A DNA stretch of 18,165 nucleotides from Hadersleviella sp041745395 (GTDB taxonomy: Bacteria > Chloroflexota > Anaerolineae > Promineifilales > Promineifilaceae), in the NCBI GenBank assembly GCA_041745395.1, contig JBGTIZ010000411.1, positions 1-18,165 of the forward strand. Direction: 5' to 3'. Below the pieces are notes generated by a model. It made no database searches and was not told the origin of the DNA. It saw only the letters and a program-made list of their open reading frames with translations. The number at the start of each line of letters is the position of its first letter. The stretch's first letter is position 1. The translations under genes were made by a program, and so were the position numbers. This document shows, piece by piece, positions 7,191-14,667 of this stretch.

Positions 7191-8120
7191 ATGGACAATC
7201 CCCTCTCTCAAATCCATCCCGAACTGCAACCCATTGCCAAACGCACCCCCTCCATCACCTTCAACCGCCTGACCCTGTGGCTGATACGGGCGATGATGTC
7301 GGTGGTTCGCACCCCCAAAACACCGCCCGACATGCTCATTGAAAACAAGCGCATTCCCAGCCAAGATGGGCAAGAGGACGTTCGGGTGCGCGTGTATAAA
7401 CGCCGTGCCAGCCACGAGCCATCCCCCGTGTTGCTCTGGTTGCACGGCGGCGGCTATGTGATAGGCAACCCCGAAATGGACGACCTGCGCTGTGCGGACT
7501 ACGTGCGCCAACTGGGCATCACCGTCGTGTCTGTAGATTATCGCTACGCGCCCAAGCATCCCTTTCCCGCAGGGCTGAAAGATAGCTACGCCGCTCTTAA
7601 ATGGGCGCAGGGGGAGGCTTTACACGGCCGTGTGGCCGTAGGTGGCGTCAGTGCGGGGAGCGGCTTGGCCGCCGCGCTGACCCAACTGGCGCACGACCGC
7701 CAAGAGGTACAACTGGCGGGTCAACTGCTCATTTATCCCATGCTGGACGATAGAACCGCGACCCGCACCGATGTGGGCGATACCGACCATCTGGTGTGGA
7801 ACCAAAAGAGCAATCGCTTTGGCTGGGAATCTTATTTGGGGCAAAAATGCGGGGTAGAAAACGTCCCCCCCTATGCCGTTCCCGCGCGACGAGAGAGTTT
7901 GGCGGGCTTGCCCCCGGCGTGGCTGGGGGTGGGCACGGCCGATTTGTTTTATGATGAGGGGGTGGCTTATGCGGAACGGTTGCAGGCGGATGGGGTGGCT
8001 TGTGACTTGGAGGTGGTGCAGGGGGCGTTTCACGGGTTTGATGTGTTTGACCCGCAGTTGCCACTGGTGCAGGCGTTTCGTGATGAACAGCTTGTCGCTT
8101 TGAAGCGGTGGTTGTTTTAG
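7191..8120 (+). CDS. Alpha/beta-hydrolase of the hormone-sensitive-lipase (HSL) family, probable esterase
   Basis: The protein has 309 residues from ATG 7191; an in-frame GTG at 7128 lies inside the 28-nt repeat and is unlikely. There is no clear Shine-Dalgarno sequence. HSL family hallmarks are all present: oxyanion-hole HGGGYVIG (residues 85-92), DYRYAPKHPFPA (116-126), nucleophile elbow GVSAG with Ser154, catalytic Asp251 in GTADLFYDEG, and His281 in GAFHGFD. Length and motif spacing are normal, so the enzyme should be active on short-chain acyl esters. No signal peptide is evident, so it is probably cytoplasmic. The natural substrate is unknown and the gene appears to be monocistronic. 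Confidence 0.93.
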   Translation: MDNPLSQIHPELQPIAKRTPSITFNRLTLWLIRAMMSVVRTPKTPPDMLIENKRIPSQDGQEDVRVRVYKRRASHEPSPVLLWLHGGGYVIGNPEMDDLRCADYVRQLGITVVSVDYRYAPKHPFPAGLKDSYAALKWAQGEALHGRVAVGGVSAGSGLAAALTQLAHDRQEVQLAGQLLIYPMLDDRTATRTDVGDTDHLVWNQKSNRFGWESYLGQKCGVENVPPYAVPARRESLAGLPPAWLGVGTADLFYDEGVAYAERLQADGVACDLEVVQGAFHGFDVFDPQLPLVQAFRDEQLVALKRWLF

Positions 8121-8237
8121 TGGGGGAGTAAAAAGGGGGGCTTGAAAAAAAGGGTGTGTTTGTCTGCGTAGGAATACCCAAACTTCCAACAAAGACTTCA
8201 AGAGTACGGAAGTTTATCTAGCCAAAGGAGAAAGAAT

Positions 8238-9077
8238 ATGATGCAGGTCCCTCGACTAAGTAACCGTGAAAGAGAAGTGCTGGAGCATTTGCTACAGGGC
8301 AAAAGCAACAAGCTTATTGCGGCCGATCTATTTATTTCAGACCGTACCGTTGAGTTTCACCTGAAAAACATCTACGCTAAGTTTGATGTAAGCTCCAAAT
8401 TCGAATTGATTTTGGCACTAGGGAATGCCACAGGGTGGCCTGATCTCGAAAAACTAGGGATTGCCCCAGTTGTAGATGAGGATGAATTCCTTGAGAATAG
8501 AGACACGTTCAATTTTAATGTAGAAGCAGATAGGCCAATCGCCCCATCTGCAACTGTCTCTAAAATCAATCAGGAGTTAGACATGAAACAGACTTTGTAT
8601 TCCTTATTGTATTCCAACCATGTTCGCGCAGGAGCCGTTAGCGCGGTGATAGCAGGCATCGTCTGGTATATCGCCGTGATCCGTTCTTATGGTCATCCCC
8701 CCGATGAACAAAGGGTGTTGCTTATACCAATCGCGCTGATTTGGATTGTTATCGGTTTGGGGGTTGGGTTGATTGGCGAACGCCTTCAGAGTTCCCTTGT
8801 AAGAGTGAGTTTCAGTGCCATGCTTGGTACGGGCCTAAGCTCATTGACGATTATCCCGCTGATATTGATGGTGGTAATGCCCATCGGCAAAGTGGTGGAA
8901 TGGCTGGGGCTGATTAACTCAGTGCCGAGTGCAGTTGCCGCACACGGAGCCATGATAAGCATGATGGGCATCTGGTTATTGATTGGCTTAGGGATTGGGA
9001 TTGGGCTGTTGTTTTTGGAGATTAAAAAGTCAAAAGAGGCTTTGTTTGCCTCGCCGCCTCCTAATCAAGTTGTATAG
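8238..9077 (+). CDS. LuxR-type HTH fused to a four-helix membrane domain
   Basis: This 279-residue protein starts at ATG 8238 with AAAGGAG 7 nt upstream. Residues 5-65 (LSNREREVLEHLLQGKSNKL, then LFISDRTVEFHLKNIYAKF) are a complete LuxR/GerE DNA-binding domain at the very N-terminus, with no receiver or ligand domain before it. A charged linker (70-112) leads to membrane segments at about 130-148, 160-180, 196-216 and 237-261. This suggests a membrane-tethered one-component regulator that senses through its membrane part. An in-frame ATG at 8583 (residue 116), with AGGAG six bases upstream, could start a separate HTH-free membrane product. The signal and target genes are unknown. Confidence 0.85.
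   Translation: MMQVPRLSNREREVLEHLLQGKSNKLIAADLFISDRTVEFHLKNIYAKFDVSSKFELILALGNATGWPDLEKLGIAPVVDEDEFLENRDTFNFNVEADRPIAPSATVSKINQELDMKQTLYSLLYSNHVRAGAVSAVIAGIVWYIAVIRSYGHPPDEQRVLLIPIALIWIVIGLGVGLIGERLQSSLVRVSFSAMLGTGLSSLTIIPLILMVVMPIGKVVEWLGLINSVPSAVAAHGAMISMMGIWLLIGLGIGIGLLFLEIKKSKEALFASPPPNQVV
8572..8585 (+). promoter_or_regulatory. Internal ribosome-binding site and ATG inside the LuxR-membrane gene
   Basis: AGGAG at 8572-8576 stands six bases before an in-frame ATG at 8583-8585, exactly at the border between the linker and the membrane domain. Strength and spacing equal those of the annotated start, so internal initiation is plausible. That it is used is inference. Confidence 0.45.
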
Positions 9078-9096
9078 AAAAACGCTCTCTCGAACC

Positions 9097-9136
9097 AAAA
9101 AACGGCCGTGTTCCTTTCCGAACACGGCCGTTTTTT
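9097..9136. terminator. Strong bidirectional intrinsic terminator
   Basis: AAAAAACGGCCGTGTTC (9097-9113) and its exact reverse complement (9120-9136) form a 17-bp stem around the loop CTTTCC. A tracts on one side and T tracts on the other allow termination in both directions. It lies 20 nt after the LuxR-membrane gene. The GC core is the CACGGCCGTG-type palindrome split by the loop. Confidence 0.92.
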
Positions 9137-9186
9137 GTGTGCCCAACATGCTTCTTGCCAAACTGCTCCGTATAGGCATCAAAAAA

Positions 9187-9246
9187 GGTACGTACCTGTT
9201 GGGCAAAAGATACGTATGTTTTTGGCAAAAGGGACGTCCCTTTTTT
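9187..9246. repeat. Three ACGT-centred palindromes in 22-nt tandem spacing
   Basis: GGTACGTACC (9187), GATACGTATG (9209) and GGGACGTCCC (9231) start exactly 22 nt apart. The first two are each followed by a similar T-rich stretch ending in GGCAAAA. The last, with its A4 and T6 flanks, forms an 18-nt palindrome at 9227-9244. A spacing of two helical turns is typical of operator or iteron arrays bound on one DNA face. The same GGTACGTACC core occurs at 1941-1950. No gene is seen in 9078-9384; the function of this array is unknown. Confidence 0.7.
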
Positions 9247-9305
9247 ACACTCGAGTCGTTTGAAAGCGGGTAAACGGCCGTTCTCACGTCCAACTAGGCC
9301 ACCGA

Positions 9306-9334
9306 TAGCCGTATAGCTTGGGACTGTGTACAAT
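9306..9334 (+). promoter_or_regulatory. Promoter-like element upstream of the DUF4160 gene
   Basis: TACAAT (9329-9334) is a good -10 box. It lies 17 nt after TAGCCG (9306-9311), a poor match to a -35 box but conserved in the copy at 9982-10010. The intervening bases (AGCTTGGG) are also shared in part. The start codon at 9385 is about 50 nt downstream. Confidence 0.5.
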
Positions 9335-9384
9335 CTTCATGCGTGACGACTTGTTTTGTGAGATAACGAAAATGGGAAGATGGT

Positions 9385-9690
9385 ATGCCCAAACTGTATG
9401 AATATTTCGGTTTAATCGTTTTGTTCTACTCGAACGAACATGAACCAATCCATGTGCATGGCAAATATCAAGGGCATGAAAGCAAGGCTGAATTCATCAT
9501 TGTTGATGGTAAAATTGTCGAAATTCGCTACAGTCCTGTCAAAGGCAAAAGGCCTCTTAATCGCAAGCAATTAAAGAATTTTCAAGCAGTGGTTGAACAC
9601 CATGCTGAGGAGATTGTCCAAAAATGGATAGATTACTTCATTCTACACCGACAGGTATCGCCCAAGACGATTACCCAACAACTACGATAG
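9385..9690 (+). CDS. DUF4160 family protein
   Basis: This 101-residue protein starts at ATG 9385 after a GGGAAGATGGT purine stretch. The family signature is clear near the N-terminus: MPKLYEYFGLIVLFYSNEHE then PIHVHGKYQGHESKAEF. DUF4160 proteins are small, often in toxin-antitoxin-like neighbourhoods, and commonly paired with DUF2442, as here. Their biochemical activity is not established. Its 3' end overlaps the next gene by 67 nt in another frame, implying tight translational coupling. The protein has a conserved HEPIHVHG motif (histidines 20, 24 and 26), which may bind metal or be catalytic; that is inference. Confidence 0.9.
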   Translation: MPKLYEYFGLIVLFYSNEHEPIHVHGKYQGHESKAEFIIVDGKIVEIRYSPVKGKRPLNRKQLKNFQAVVEHHAEEIVQKWIDYFILHRQVSPKTITQQLR

Positions 9691-9947
9691 AAGATAGTGA
9701 CGATTGGGTCGTTGCCATTGATGAAGTTAGCTATGTGGAAAATTACGTTTTGCGGCTGACTTTTTCGGATGGGCACGAGCAGATTGTGGATTTTGAGCCG
9801 TTTTTGCGCCAGTCGCACAATCCCCATATCCAAAAATACCTAGACCAAGCCCTCTTCCAGCAGTTTACCCTCGCGGAAGGGGATTTGTTTTGGAATGATT
9901 ATGATTTGTGCTTTCCGATTGCGGATTTGTATGAGGGGCGGATTTAA
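9624..9947 (+). CDS. DUF2442 domain protein, overlapping partner of DUF4160
   Basis: The protein has 107 residues. ATG 9624 lies inside the preceding gene, with GAGGAG 11 nt upstream, giving a 67-nt overlap. The C-terminal 75 residues carry the DUF2442 pattern: V..V..VENYVLRLTFSDGHEQIVDF, then LFQQFTLAEGDLFWNDYDL and the end ADLYEGRI. The first 25 residues look like a non-conserved extension forced by the overlap, so a later start is possible. The function of DUF2442 is unknown; pairing with DUF4160 is recurrent and suggests a two-protein module. The TAA stop lies at the edge of the palindrome AACACGGCCGTGTT (9946-9959). Confidence 0.85.
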   Translation: MDRLLHSTPTGIAQDDYPTTTIEDSDDWVVAIDEVSYVENYVLRLTFSDGHEQIVDFEPFLRQSHNPHIQKYLDQALFQQFTLAEGDLFWNDYDLCFPIADLYEGRI

Positions 9948-9981
9948 CACGGCCGTGTTCCTCCCTAAAAAACCCCACCCA

Positions 9982-10010
9982 TAGCCGAACAGCTTAGGGC
10001 TGGATACAAT
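9982..10010 (+). promoter_or_regulatory. Promoter-like element upstream of the lipoprotein gene
   Basis: TAGCCG (9982-9987), a 17-nt spacer and TACAAT (10005-10010) repeat the arrangement at 9306-9334. The adjoining bases are also similar (ATAGCCG..AGCTT..GG.CT..TACAATCTTCA), so roughly 35 nt appear related. The lipoprotein start at 10084 is about 75 nt downstream. Confidence 0.5.
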
Positions 10011-10083
10011 CTTCACATCATCATTACTTTGCAACAGAATGTCACTAGGCCAAAATTTTCTTGTGCTACTATTTTCTCAAAAA

Positions 10084-11448
10084 ATGACAAAATTCCGCAC
10101 CCGGGGAACCCGGGGACTATTTTTCTGCCTGTCATTACTTGTATGGATTAGTCTAGTCGGCTGTACTTCGACAAGGCCTATGTCTGAAACTGAATTTAAT
10201 ATTCATTCACCTCTTGCTGAAATAACTGTCACCACTATACCTGTTGTATTGACATCACCATCGGTCGCAAATATACCTACTGCGTTGCCAACAGAGCCTA
10301 TTTCAACGGTTGAAATTACTGCACAACCAACAACAATTACATTGACTGCAACATCTAAACCCAGCCCTACATCCTCTGCTCTTAACTTACCAAGCTGGAT
10401 AACGGAACCATCGGCAAACATTCTTCTTTTGGGGAATAGCCAAACTAGAACTGCAACCCTGTTTCACATAGACAACCAAGAGCGATATGAGATTCCTATA
10501 ACCATTCGTGACCTTAATTTGAAATGGCTATGGCAAGAAGATAACTATTGGTTGAACATGAGTTATTTACAAACAGGGCAATCTGTTCGTATGATTGATA
10601 TTGTAACAGGAGAAATTGTTCGCACTTCGTCTATTCGTCGAGATATTCCCTCGCCCGACAGCCGTCATTCTGCACATATTGTTTCACAGCTAGAAAGCGA
10701 TAGTTTAGTTACTATCATAGACCATGAGACAGGAATGAAAAGTGAGTTAATCAACCCCTTTCTTCATCTTCAATCAAGGGATGAAGCGTTTAACGAATCA
10801 GTATGGACGGTTTATTGGTCACCTGATGGGACATACTTAGCTGTTTTATATGACAAGCACTACATAGATGATAACTATGAGAGAAATTTGGTGATTTATA
10901 CTCCCACAGGAGACATAATCCAGCAATATGCAAATGCAGATACATCATGGACTAATCCATGGTCTCCTGTAGCTCCTTATTTGATTTTATACACTGATGG
11001 ATGGACTCCTTGTATTTTAGACATTGTTGAGGAGAAACAAGATTGCTTGGAATTTGTTACTGAGTGGTTGGCAATCCGAAATGTTAGCACTTTTAACTAT
11101 ATTTGGTCCCCCGATGGAGAGAAAATAAGCTTTGTCTATGGCAACTCCGATGAGCTAAAAACGGGCATGTGTTATATTGAGCTAATTACAGAAAGCATTG
11201 TCTGCCCCATTTCTACTGATGATTTGGCGTTAGATAGACAATTGTTTACCCGTATTCATTATTGGTCGCCAGATGCTAATTATGTGGCAGTCTTTGCTGA
11301 TACTATTGGGTTTATGGATGTGATTGGCCCGATGAAAGTCGCTATTGTTGATATTGATAGACAAACATTTCGGTTATTAGAGGAAGAATATTCATGGCCG
11401 TTCAATGATGTGTGGCGTCCGCCGATGCCTAGACAAACTACTGAATGA
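10084..11448 (+). CDS. Lipoprotein with WD40-like (PD40/TolB-type) beta-propeller repeats
   Basis: The protein has 454 residues from ATG 10084; an in-frame ATG at 10039 would add 15 residues ahead of the signal peptide. A basic N-terminus, hydrophobic core (LFFCLSLLVWI) and lipobox LVGC place the lipidated cysteine at about residue 27, so it is exported and membrane-anchored. A Thr/Ser/Pro-rich linker runs to about residue 100. Then come propeller-like units with the signature W(S)PDG.YLAV: VYWSPDGTYLAVLYDKH, IWSPDGEKISFVYGN and YWSPDANYVAVF. Such folds usually bind proteins or glycans; no active site is visible. The gene is more AT-rich than most neighbours, hinting at a different origin. 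A 9-nt tandem repeat (ACCCGGGGA) lies in the signal-peptide-coding region. Confidence 0.83.
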   Translation: MTKFRTRGTRGLFFCLSLLVWISLVGCTSTRPMSETEFNIHSPLAEITVTTIPVVLTSPSVANIPTALPTEPISTVEITAQPTTITLTATSKPSPTSSALNLPSWITEPSANILLLGNSQTRTATLFHIDNQERYEIPITIRDLNLKWLWQEDNYWLNMSYLQTGQSVRMIDIVTGEIVRTSSIRRDIPSPDSRHSAHIVSQLESDSLVTIIDHETGMKSELINPFLHLQSRDEAFNESVWTVYWSPDGTYLAVLYDKHYIDDNYERNLVIYTPTGDIIQQYANADTSWTNPWSPVAPYLILYTDGWTPCILDIVEEKQDCLEFVTEWLAIRNVSTFNYIWSPDGEKISFVYGNSDELKTGMCYIELITESIVCPISTDDLALDRQLFTRIHYWSPDANYVAVFADTIGFMDVIGPMKVAIVDIDRQTFRLLEEEYSWPFNDVWRPPMPRQTTE

Positions 11449-11583
11449 TTAACTCGCTTGTAACGTATCTTCCCAAAATACAGGGGATATTCTTCGCCAA
11501 ATATTTTTATACGGATTTTTAATTGGAACGAGGAAATACTTTGTGAATACAGGACGTGATATTCAGAGGGGCGCATAGTTGAT

Positions 11584-14220
11584 ATGACCCCCCTCCTCAC
11601 CACCAAGCTCTACATCCCCCCCCCACGGCCGAACACCGTTCCTCGTCCCCGCCTGCTCGCCCAACTTACCGCCAACCTCCCCCACAAACTCACCCTCATC
11701 TCCGCCGCCGCAGGCTTTGGCAAAACCACCCTGCTCAGCAGTTGGCTCGCCGCAATCAAAAATCCCCAAGCCAAAATCCAAAATAAAGTGGCATGGCTCT
11801 CCCTCGACGAGGGCGACAACGACCCCGCCCGCTTCCTCACCTACCTCGTCTCCGCCCTGCAAACCATTTCCCCCACCACAGGGCAAAGCGTCCTTAGCCT
11901 GCTCCAATCCCCCCAGCCCCCCGCCCCCGAAACGATTCTGACCGCCCTGCTCAACGAGATAGCGGCCGTGCCCCATGACTTCATCCTCGTCCTCGATGAT
12001 TACCACCTCATCGAATCCCCGCCCATTGACCAAGCCCTGAGCTTTTTGCTCCAGCACCAGCCGCCGCAGATGCACCTCGTCATCGCCACCCGCGAAGACC
12101 CGCAACTGCCGTTAGCTCGCCTGCGCGGCCGTGGTCAGCTCACCGAACTCCGCGCCCAAGCGTTGCGCTTCACCCCCGACGAAGCGGCTGATTTTCTGAA
12201 CCAAAGCATGGGGCTAAGCCTCACGGCCGTGGAAATCACCGCCCTCGAAGCCCGCACCGAAGGGTGGATTGCTGGCCTGCAACTGGCCGCCCTCTCCCTG
12301 CAAGGGCACAAAGAGAGCGCCAGCTTCATCCAATCCTTCACGGGGAGCCACCATTTTGTGCTGGATTATCTGGTCGAAGAAGTGTTGCACCAGCAACCCG
12401 CCCCCATCCAAACCTTTTTGCGCCACACCGCCCTGCTCAACCGGCTCTGCGCCCCCTTGTGCGATGCGGTTTTGGGGGAGGGCACGGCCGATAGCCAGGC
12501 CACCCTCGCCTATCTGGAACGCGCCAATCTGTTCATCATCCCCCTCGACAACGAGCGGCATTGGTATCGCTATCACCATCTCTTTGGCGATTTGTTGCGC
12601 CAGCGGTTGGGGCAAAGTATGGACGAGGAAGAGATAGCGGCCTTACACGGCCGTGCCAGTCTCTGGTACGAAGCAAACGGCGACGACCTCGAGGCGTTTC
12701 ATCACGCCACGGCCGCGCATGACCTCGACCGCGCCCAGTATCTCATCGAAGGGCAAGGACGCATGCCGCTCCAATTTCGCGGCGGCGCGATGCCCATCCT
12801 GACCTGGCTCCAAACATTGTCCACGGCCGTGTTAGATGCCCGCCCCGCCTTGTGGGTGGCCCACGCTTCTACTCTGTTGGCTTTGGGGCGTGTGGTGGGG
12901 GTAGAGGAGAAGGTGCAAGCGGCGGAGGATGCGTTGAGGAGAAAGGGAGCAAGAGAGGAAGAGAGGAAGGGAGAAAGTGATTTAATCGGCCGTATTGCTT
13001 CTATTCGGGCGACGGTGGCGGTGACCCAGCACGATGCTGAAGGGATTATTGCCCAAGGAGAACGCGCCCTCGCCTATTTGCACCCCCAAAATGTGCCCGT
13101 GCGCGCCTCCATCACTTGGGCGTTGGGCTACGCCTACCACCTGCAAGGCCAGCGCACCTTGGCCCATCGCGCCTACAGCGATGCACTCGCCACCTGCGAA
13201 GCCATCGGCCACAAAGTGATCGCCATGATGTCCGCTATCGGTTTGGGGCAGGTGCAAGAGATGGACAACCAGCTTCACCTCGCGGCTGAAACCTACCGCC
13301 GCGCCATGCACATCGCGGGCGAATCTCCCACACCTCCCATTTGCGATGCGTATCTGGGGCTGGCGCGGCTCCATTATCAGTGGAACGAGTTAGAAACGGC
13401 CGCCCAATATGGGGAACAGAGTTTGCCCCTCGCCCAACAAATCGAAAACACCGATAGGTTTGTCTCCTGCCAACTGTTCTTAGCCCAGCTCAAGCTGTCG
13501 CAGGGGGAACTGGCACAAGGGCGCACCCTGCTGGCTAAGGCTAGTCAGGCGGTGCAACAGCACAACTTTGTTCAGCAGGTGGAGCCGCTAGCCGCCGTGC
13601 AAATCCAATTTTTGCTCTACGAGGGGCAACTGACGGCCGCCGCCAAACTGGCCGAGGCGCACGACCTGCCGCTCAGCCGAGCGCGGGTGCTTTTGGCCCA
13701 GGGGGAAGCGCACTCTGCGTTGGCCGTGCTGGAACCGTGGCGGGCGCAGATGGCGGCCAAGGGGTGGGGGGATGAGGTGCTCAAAGCGACGGTGTTGCAG
13801 GCGGCGGCGCAGTCTGCACTGGGGGAGGTGGACACGGCCGTGTTCCATCTGCGTGAGGCGTTGACCACGGCCGTGGAGGGCGGCTTTATCCGCCTGTTTG
13901 TGGATGAGGGGCGGCCGATGGCCGAGCTTTTGGCGAGACTGCAAGAGCAAGGGGGAAGCCTCTCGGCCTACGTCCAGCAACTGCTGGCGGCGATGACCGA
14001 CCCCGCGCCAGCTAGCCCCACTCTGGTGGAGCCGCTGAGCGAACGGGAGCTAGAAATTTTGCAGCTCATTGCCAATGGGCTGTCCAATCGGGAGATTGGG
14101 GCGCGGCTGTTCATCGCTCTCGATACGGTCAAGGGGCACAACCGCCGCCTGTACGGCAAGCTAGAGGTGCAACGGCGCACGGAAGCGGTGGCTCGCGGCC
14201 GTGAGTTGGGCTTGTTGTAG
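11584..14220 (+). CDS. MalT-like LuxR-family ATP-dependent transcriptional regulator (LAL type)
   Basis: The protein has 878 residues from ATG 11584 with no strong Shine-Dalgarno sequence. N-terminal LLTTKLYIPPPRPNTVPRPR is the usual opening of MalT-like regulators. The P-loop is AAAGFGKTTLL (residues 41-51) and Walker B is FILVLDDYH (133-141), in a STAND-type NTPase. The middle, about 380-800, is an alpha-helical TPR-like superhelix with a low-complexity Arg/Glu/Lys insert near residue 460. The C-terminal 60 residues (LSERELEILQLIANGLSNRE then GARLFIALDTVKGHNRRLY) form the LuxR HTH. Such proteins switch between ADP- and ATP-bound forms on ligand binding and then activate transcription. The ligand and targets here are unknown. 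Chloroflexota genomes typically hold many paralogues. Confidence 0.93.
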   Translation: MTPLLTTKLYIPPPRPNTVPRPRLLAQLTANLPHKLTLISAAAGFGKTTLLSSWLAAIKNPQAKIQNKVAWLSLDEGDNDPARFLTYLVSALQTISPTTGQSVLSLLQSPQPPAPETILTALLNEIAAVPHDFILVLDDYHLIESPPIDQALSFLLQHQPPQMHLVIATREDPQLPLARLRGRGQLTELRAQALRFTPDEAADFLNQSMGLSLTAVEITALEARTEGWIAGLQLAALSLQGHKESASFIQSFTGSHHFVLDYLVEEVLHQQPAPIQTFLRHTALLNRLCAPLCDAVLGEGTADSQATLAYLERANLFIIPLDNERHWYRYHHLFGDLLRQRLGQSMDEEEIAALHGRASLWYEANGDDLEAFHHATAAHDLDRAQYLIEGQGRMPLQFRGGAMPILTWLQTLSTAVLDARPALWVAHASTLLALGRVVGVEEKVQAAEDALRRKGAREEERKGESDLIGRIASIRATVAVTQHDAEGIIAQGERALAYLHPQNVPVRASITWALGYAYHLQGQRTLAHRAYSDALATCEAIGHKVIAMMSAIGLGQVQEMDNQLHLAAETYRRAMHIAGESPTPPICDAYLGLARLHYQWNELETAAQYGEQSLPLAQQIENTDRFVSCQLFLAQLKLSQGELAQGRTLLAKASQAVQQHNFVQQVEPLAAVQIQFLLYEGQLTAAAKLAEAHDLPLSRARVLLAQGEAHSALAVLEPWRAQMAAKGWGDEVLKATVLQAAAQSALGEVDTAVFHLREALTTAVEGGFIRLFVDEGRPMAELLARLQEQGGSLSAYVQQLLAAMTDPAPASPTLVEPLSERELEILQLIANGLSNREIGARLFIALDTVKGHNRRLYGKLEVQRRTEAVARGRELGLL

Positions 14221-14227
14221 GTTTGTG

Positions 14228-14256
14228 TTGACGGGTTATTTCCTGCGGAATACATT
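14228..14256 (+). promoter_or_regulatory. Sigma-70-type promoter for the antitoxin-like gene
   Basis: TTGACG (14228-14233), a 17-nt spacer and TACATT (14251-14256) closely match the consensus. They lie 35 nt before ATG 14292, which itself has GGAG six bases upstream. Confidence 0.6.
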
Positions 14257-14291
14257 CTGTGCTATGGCTAGTATCCAAAATGGAGTAAGAT

Positions 14292-14576
14292 ATGGGCATG
14301 ACAATCAAATATTTTGATGTTGCCGAATATCTGGAAACAGATAAGGATATTTGGGAGTTTTTATCCGAAGCATTGGCCGTGGGTAACACGTCAGATTTTA
14401 TCCATACCTTAAATACGGTCGCCCGAGCCAAGGGTACGACGGAAGTGGCCAAACAGGTGGGTGTTAGTCGTGCCAGTTTGTATAAATCACTCTCGTCCGA
14501 TGGCAATCCCCGCTTTGAGACAATTAGCAAAATTGTGGAAGCTTTAGGCGGGCATTTATCGGTTGTGGAACCATAA
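14292..14576 (+). CDS. Orphan addiction-module antidote protein (COG3636-type HTH)
   Basis: The protein has 94 residues. ATG 14292 is preferred to ATG 14298 because GGAG lies six bases upstream. The opening IKYFDVAEYLETDKDIWEFL and the HTH core TTEVAKQVGVSRASLYKSLS followed by GNPRFETISKIVEALG are diagnostic of the COG3636 'putative addiction module antidote' family (HigA-like). These normally pair with a RelE/HigB-like toxin encoded just upstream. Here the upstream gene is the MalT-like regulator and the downstream gene is dpnI, so no toxin is visible. It may be an orphan left by deletion, or a regulator recruited to its new neighbours. It lies 91 nt before dpnI on the same strand. Confidence 0.88.
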   Translation: MGMTIKYFDVAEYLETDKDIWEFLSEALAVGNTSDFIHTLNTVARAKGTTEVAKQVGVSRASLYKSLSSDGNPRFETISKIVEALGGHLSVVEP

Positions 14577-14667
14577 ATTAGCGGCAAAAGAGTCCCCCCT
14601 AAATCTCTCATTTCGCACTTTATCTAACGTCTGCTACAAACTCTAGCGTATAACCTTGGGGCATAAA

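Noticed and set aside
9187..9246. CRISPR-like repeats
   Set aside because: The units are only about 22 nt with near-identical 'spacers' and just three copies; they are palindromic operator-like sites instead.
9061..9333. Open frames across the 9078-9384 gap on both strands
   Set aside because: They arise from reading through the terminator and the tandem palindromes; there is no domain or ribosome site.
11563..12105. 180-residue minus-strand open frame opposite the MalT-like gene
   Set aside because: It is Gly/Glu-rich and mirrors the coding strand of the conserved NTPase domain; no domain or start signal was seen.
14577..14667. Possible promoter TATAAC (14649-14654) for dpnI
   Set aside because: No acceptable -35 box is found 16-18 nt upstream and the -10 is very close to the start codon, so I did not list it as a feature.
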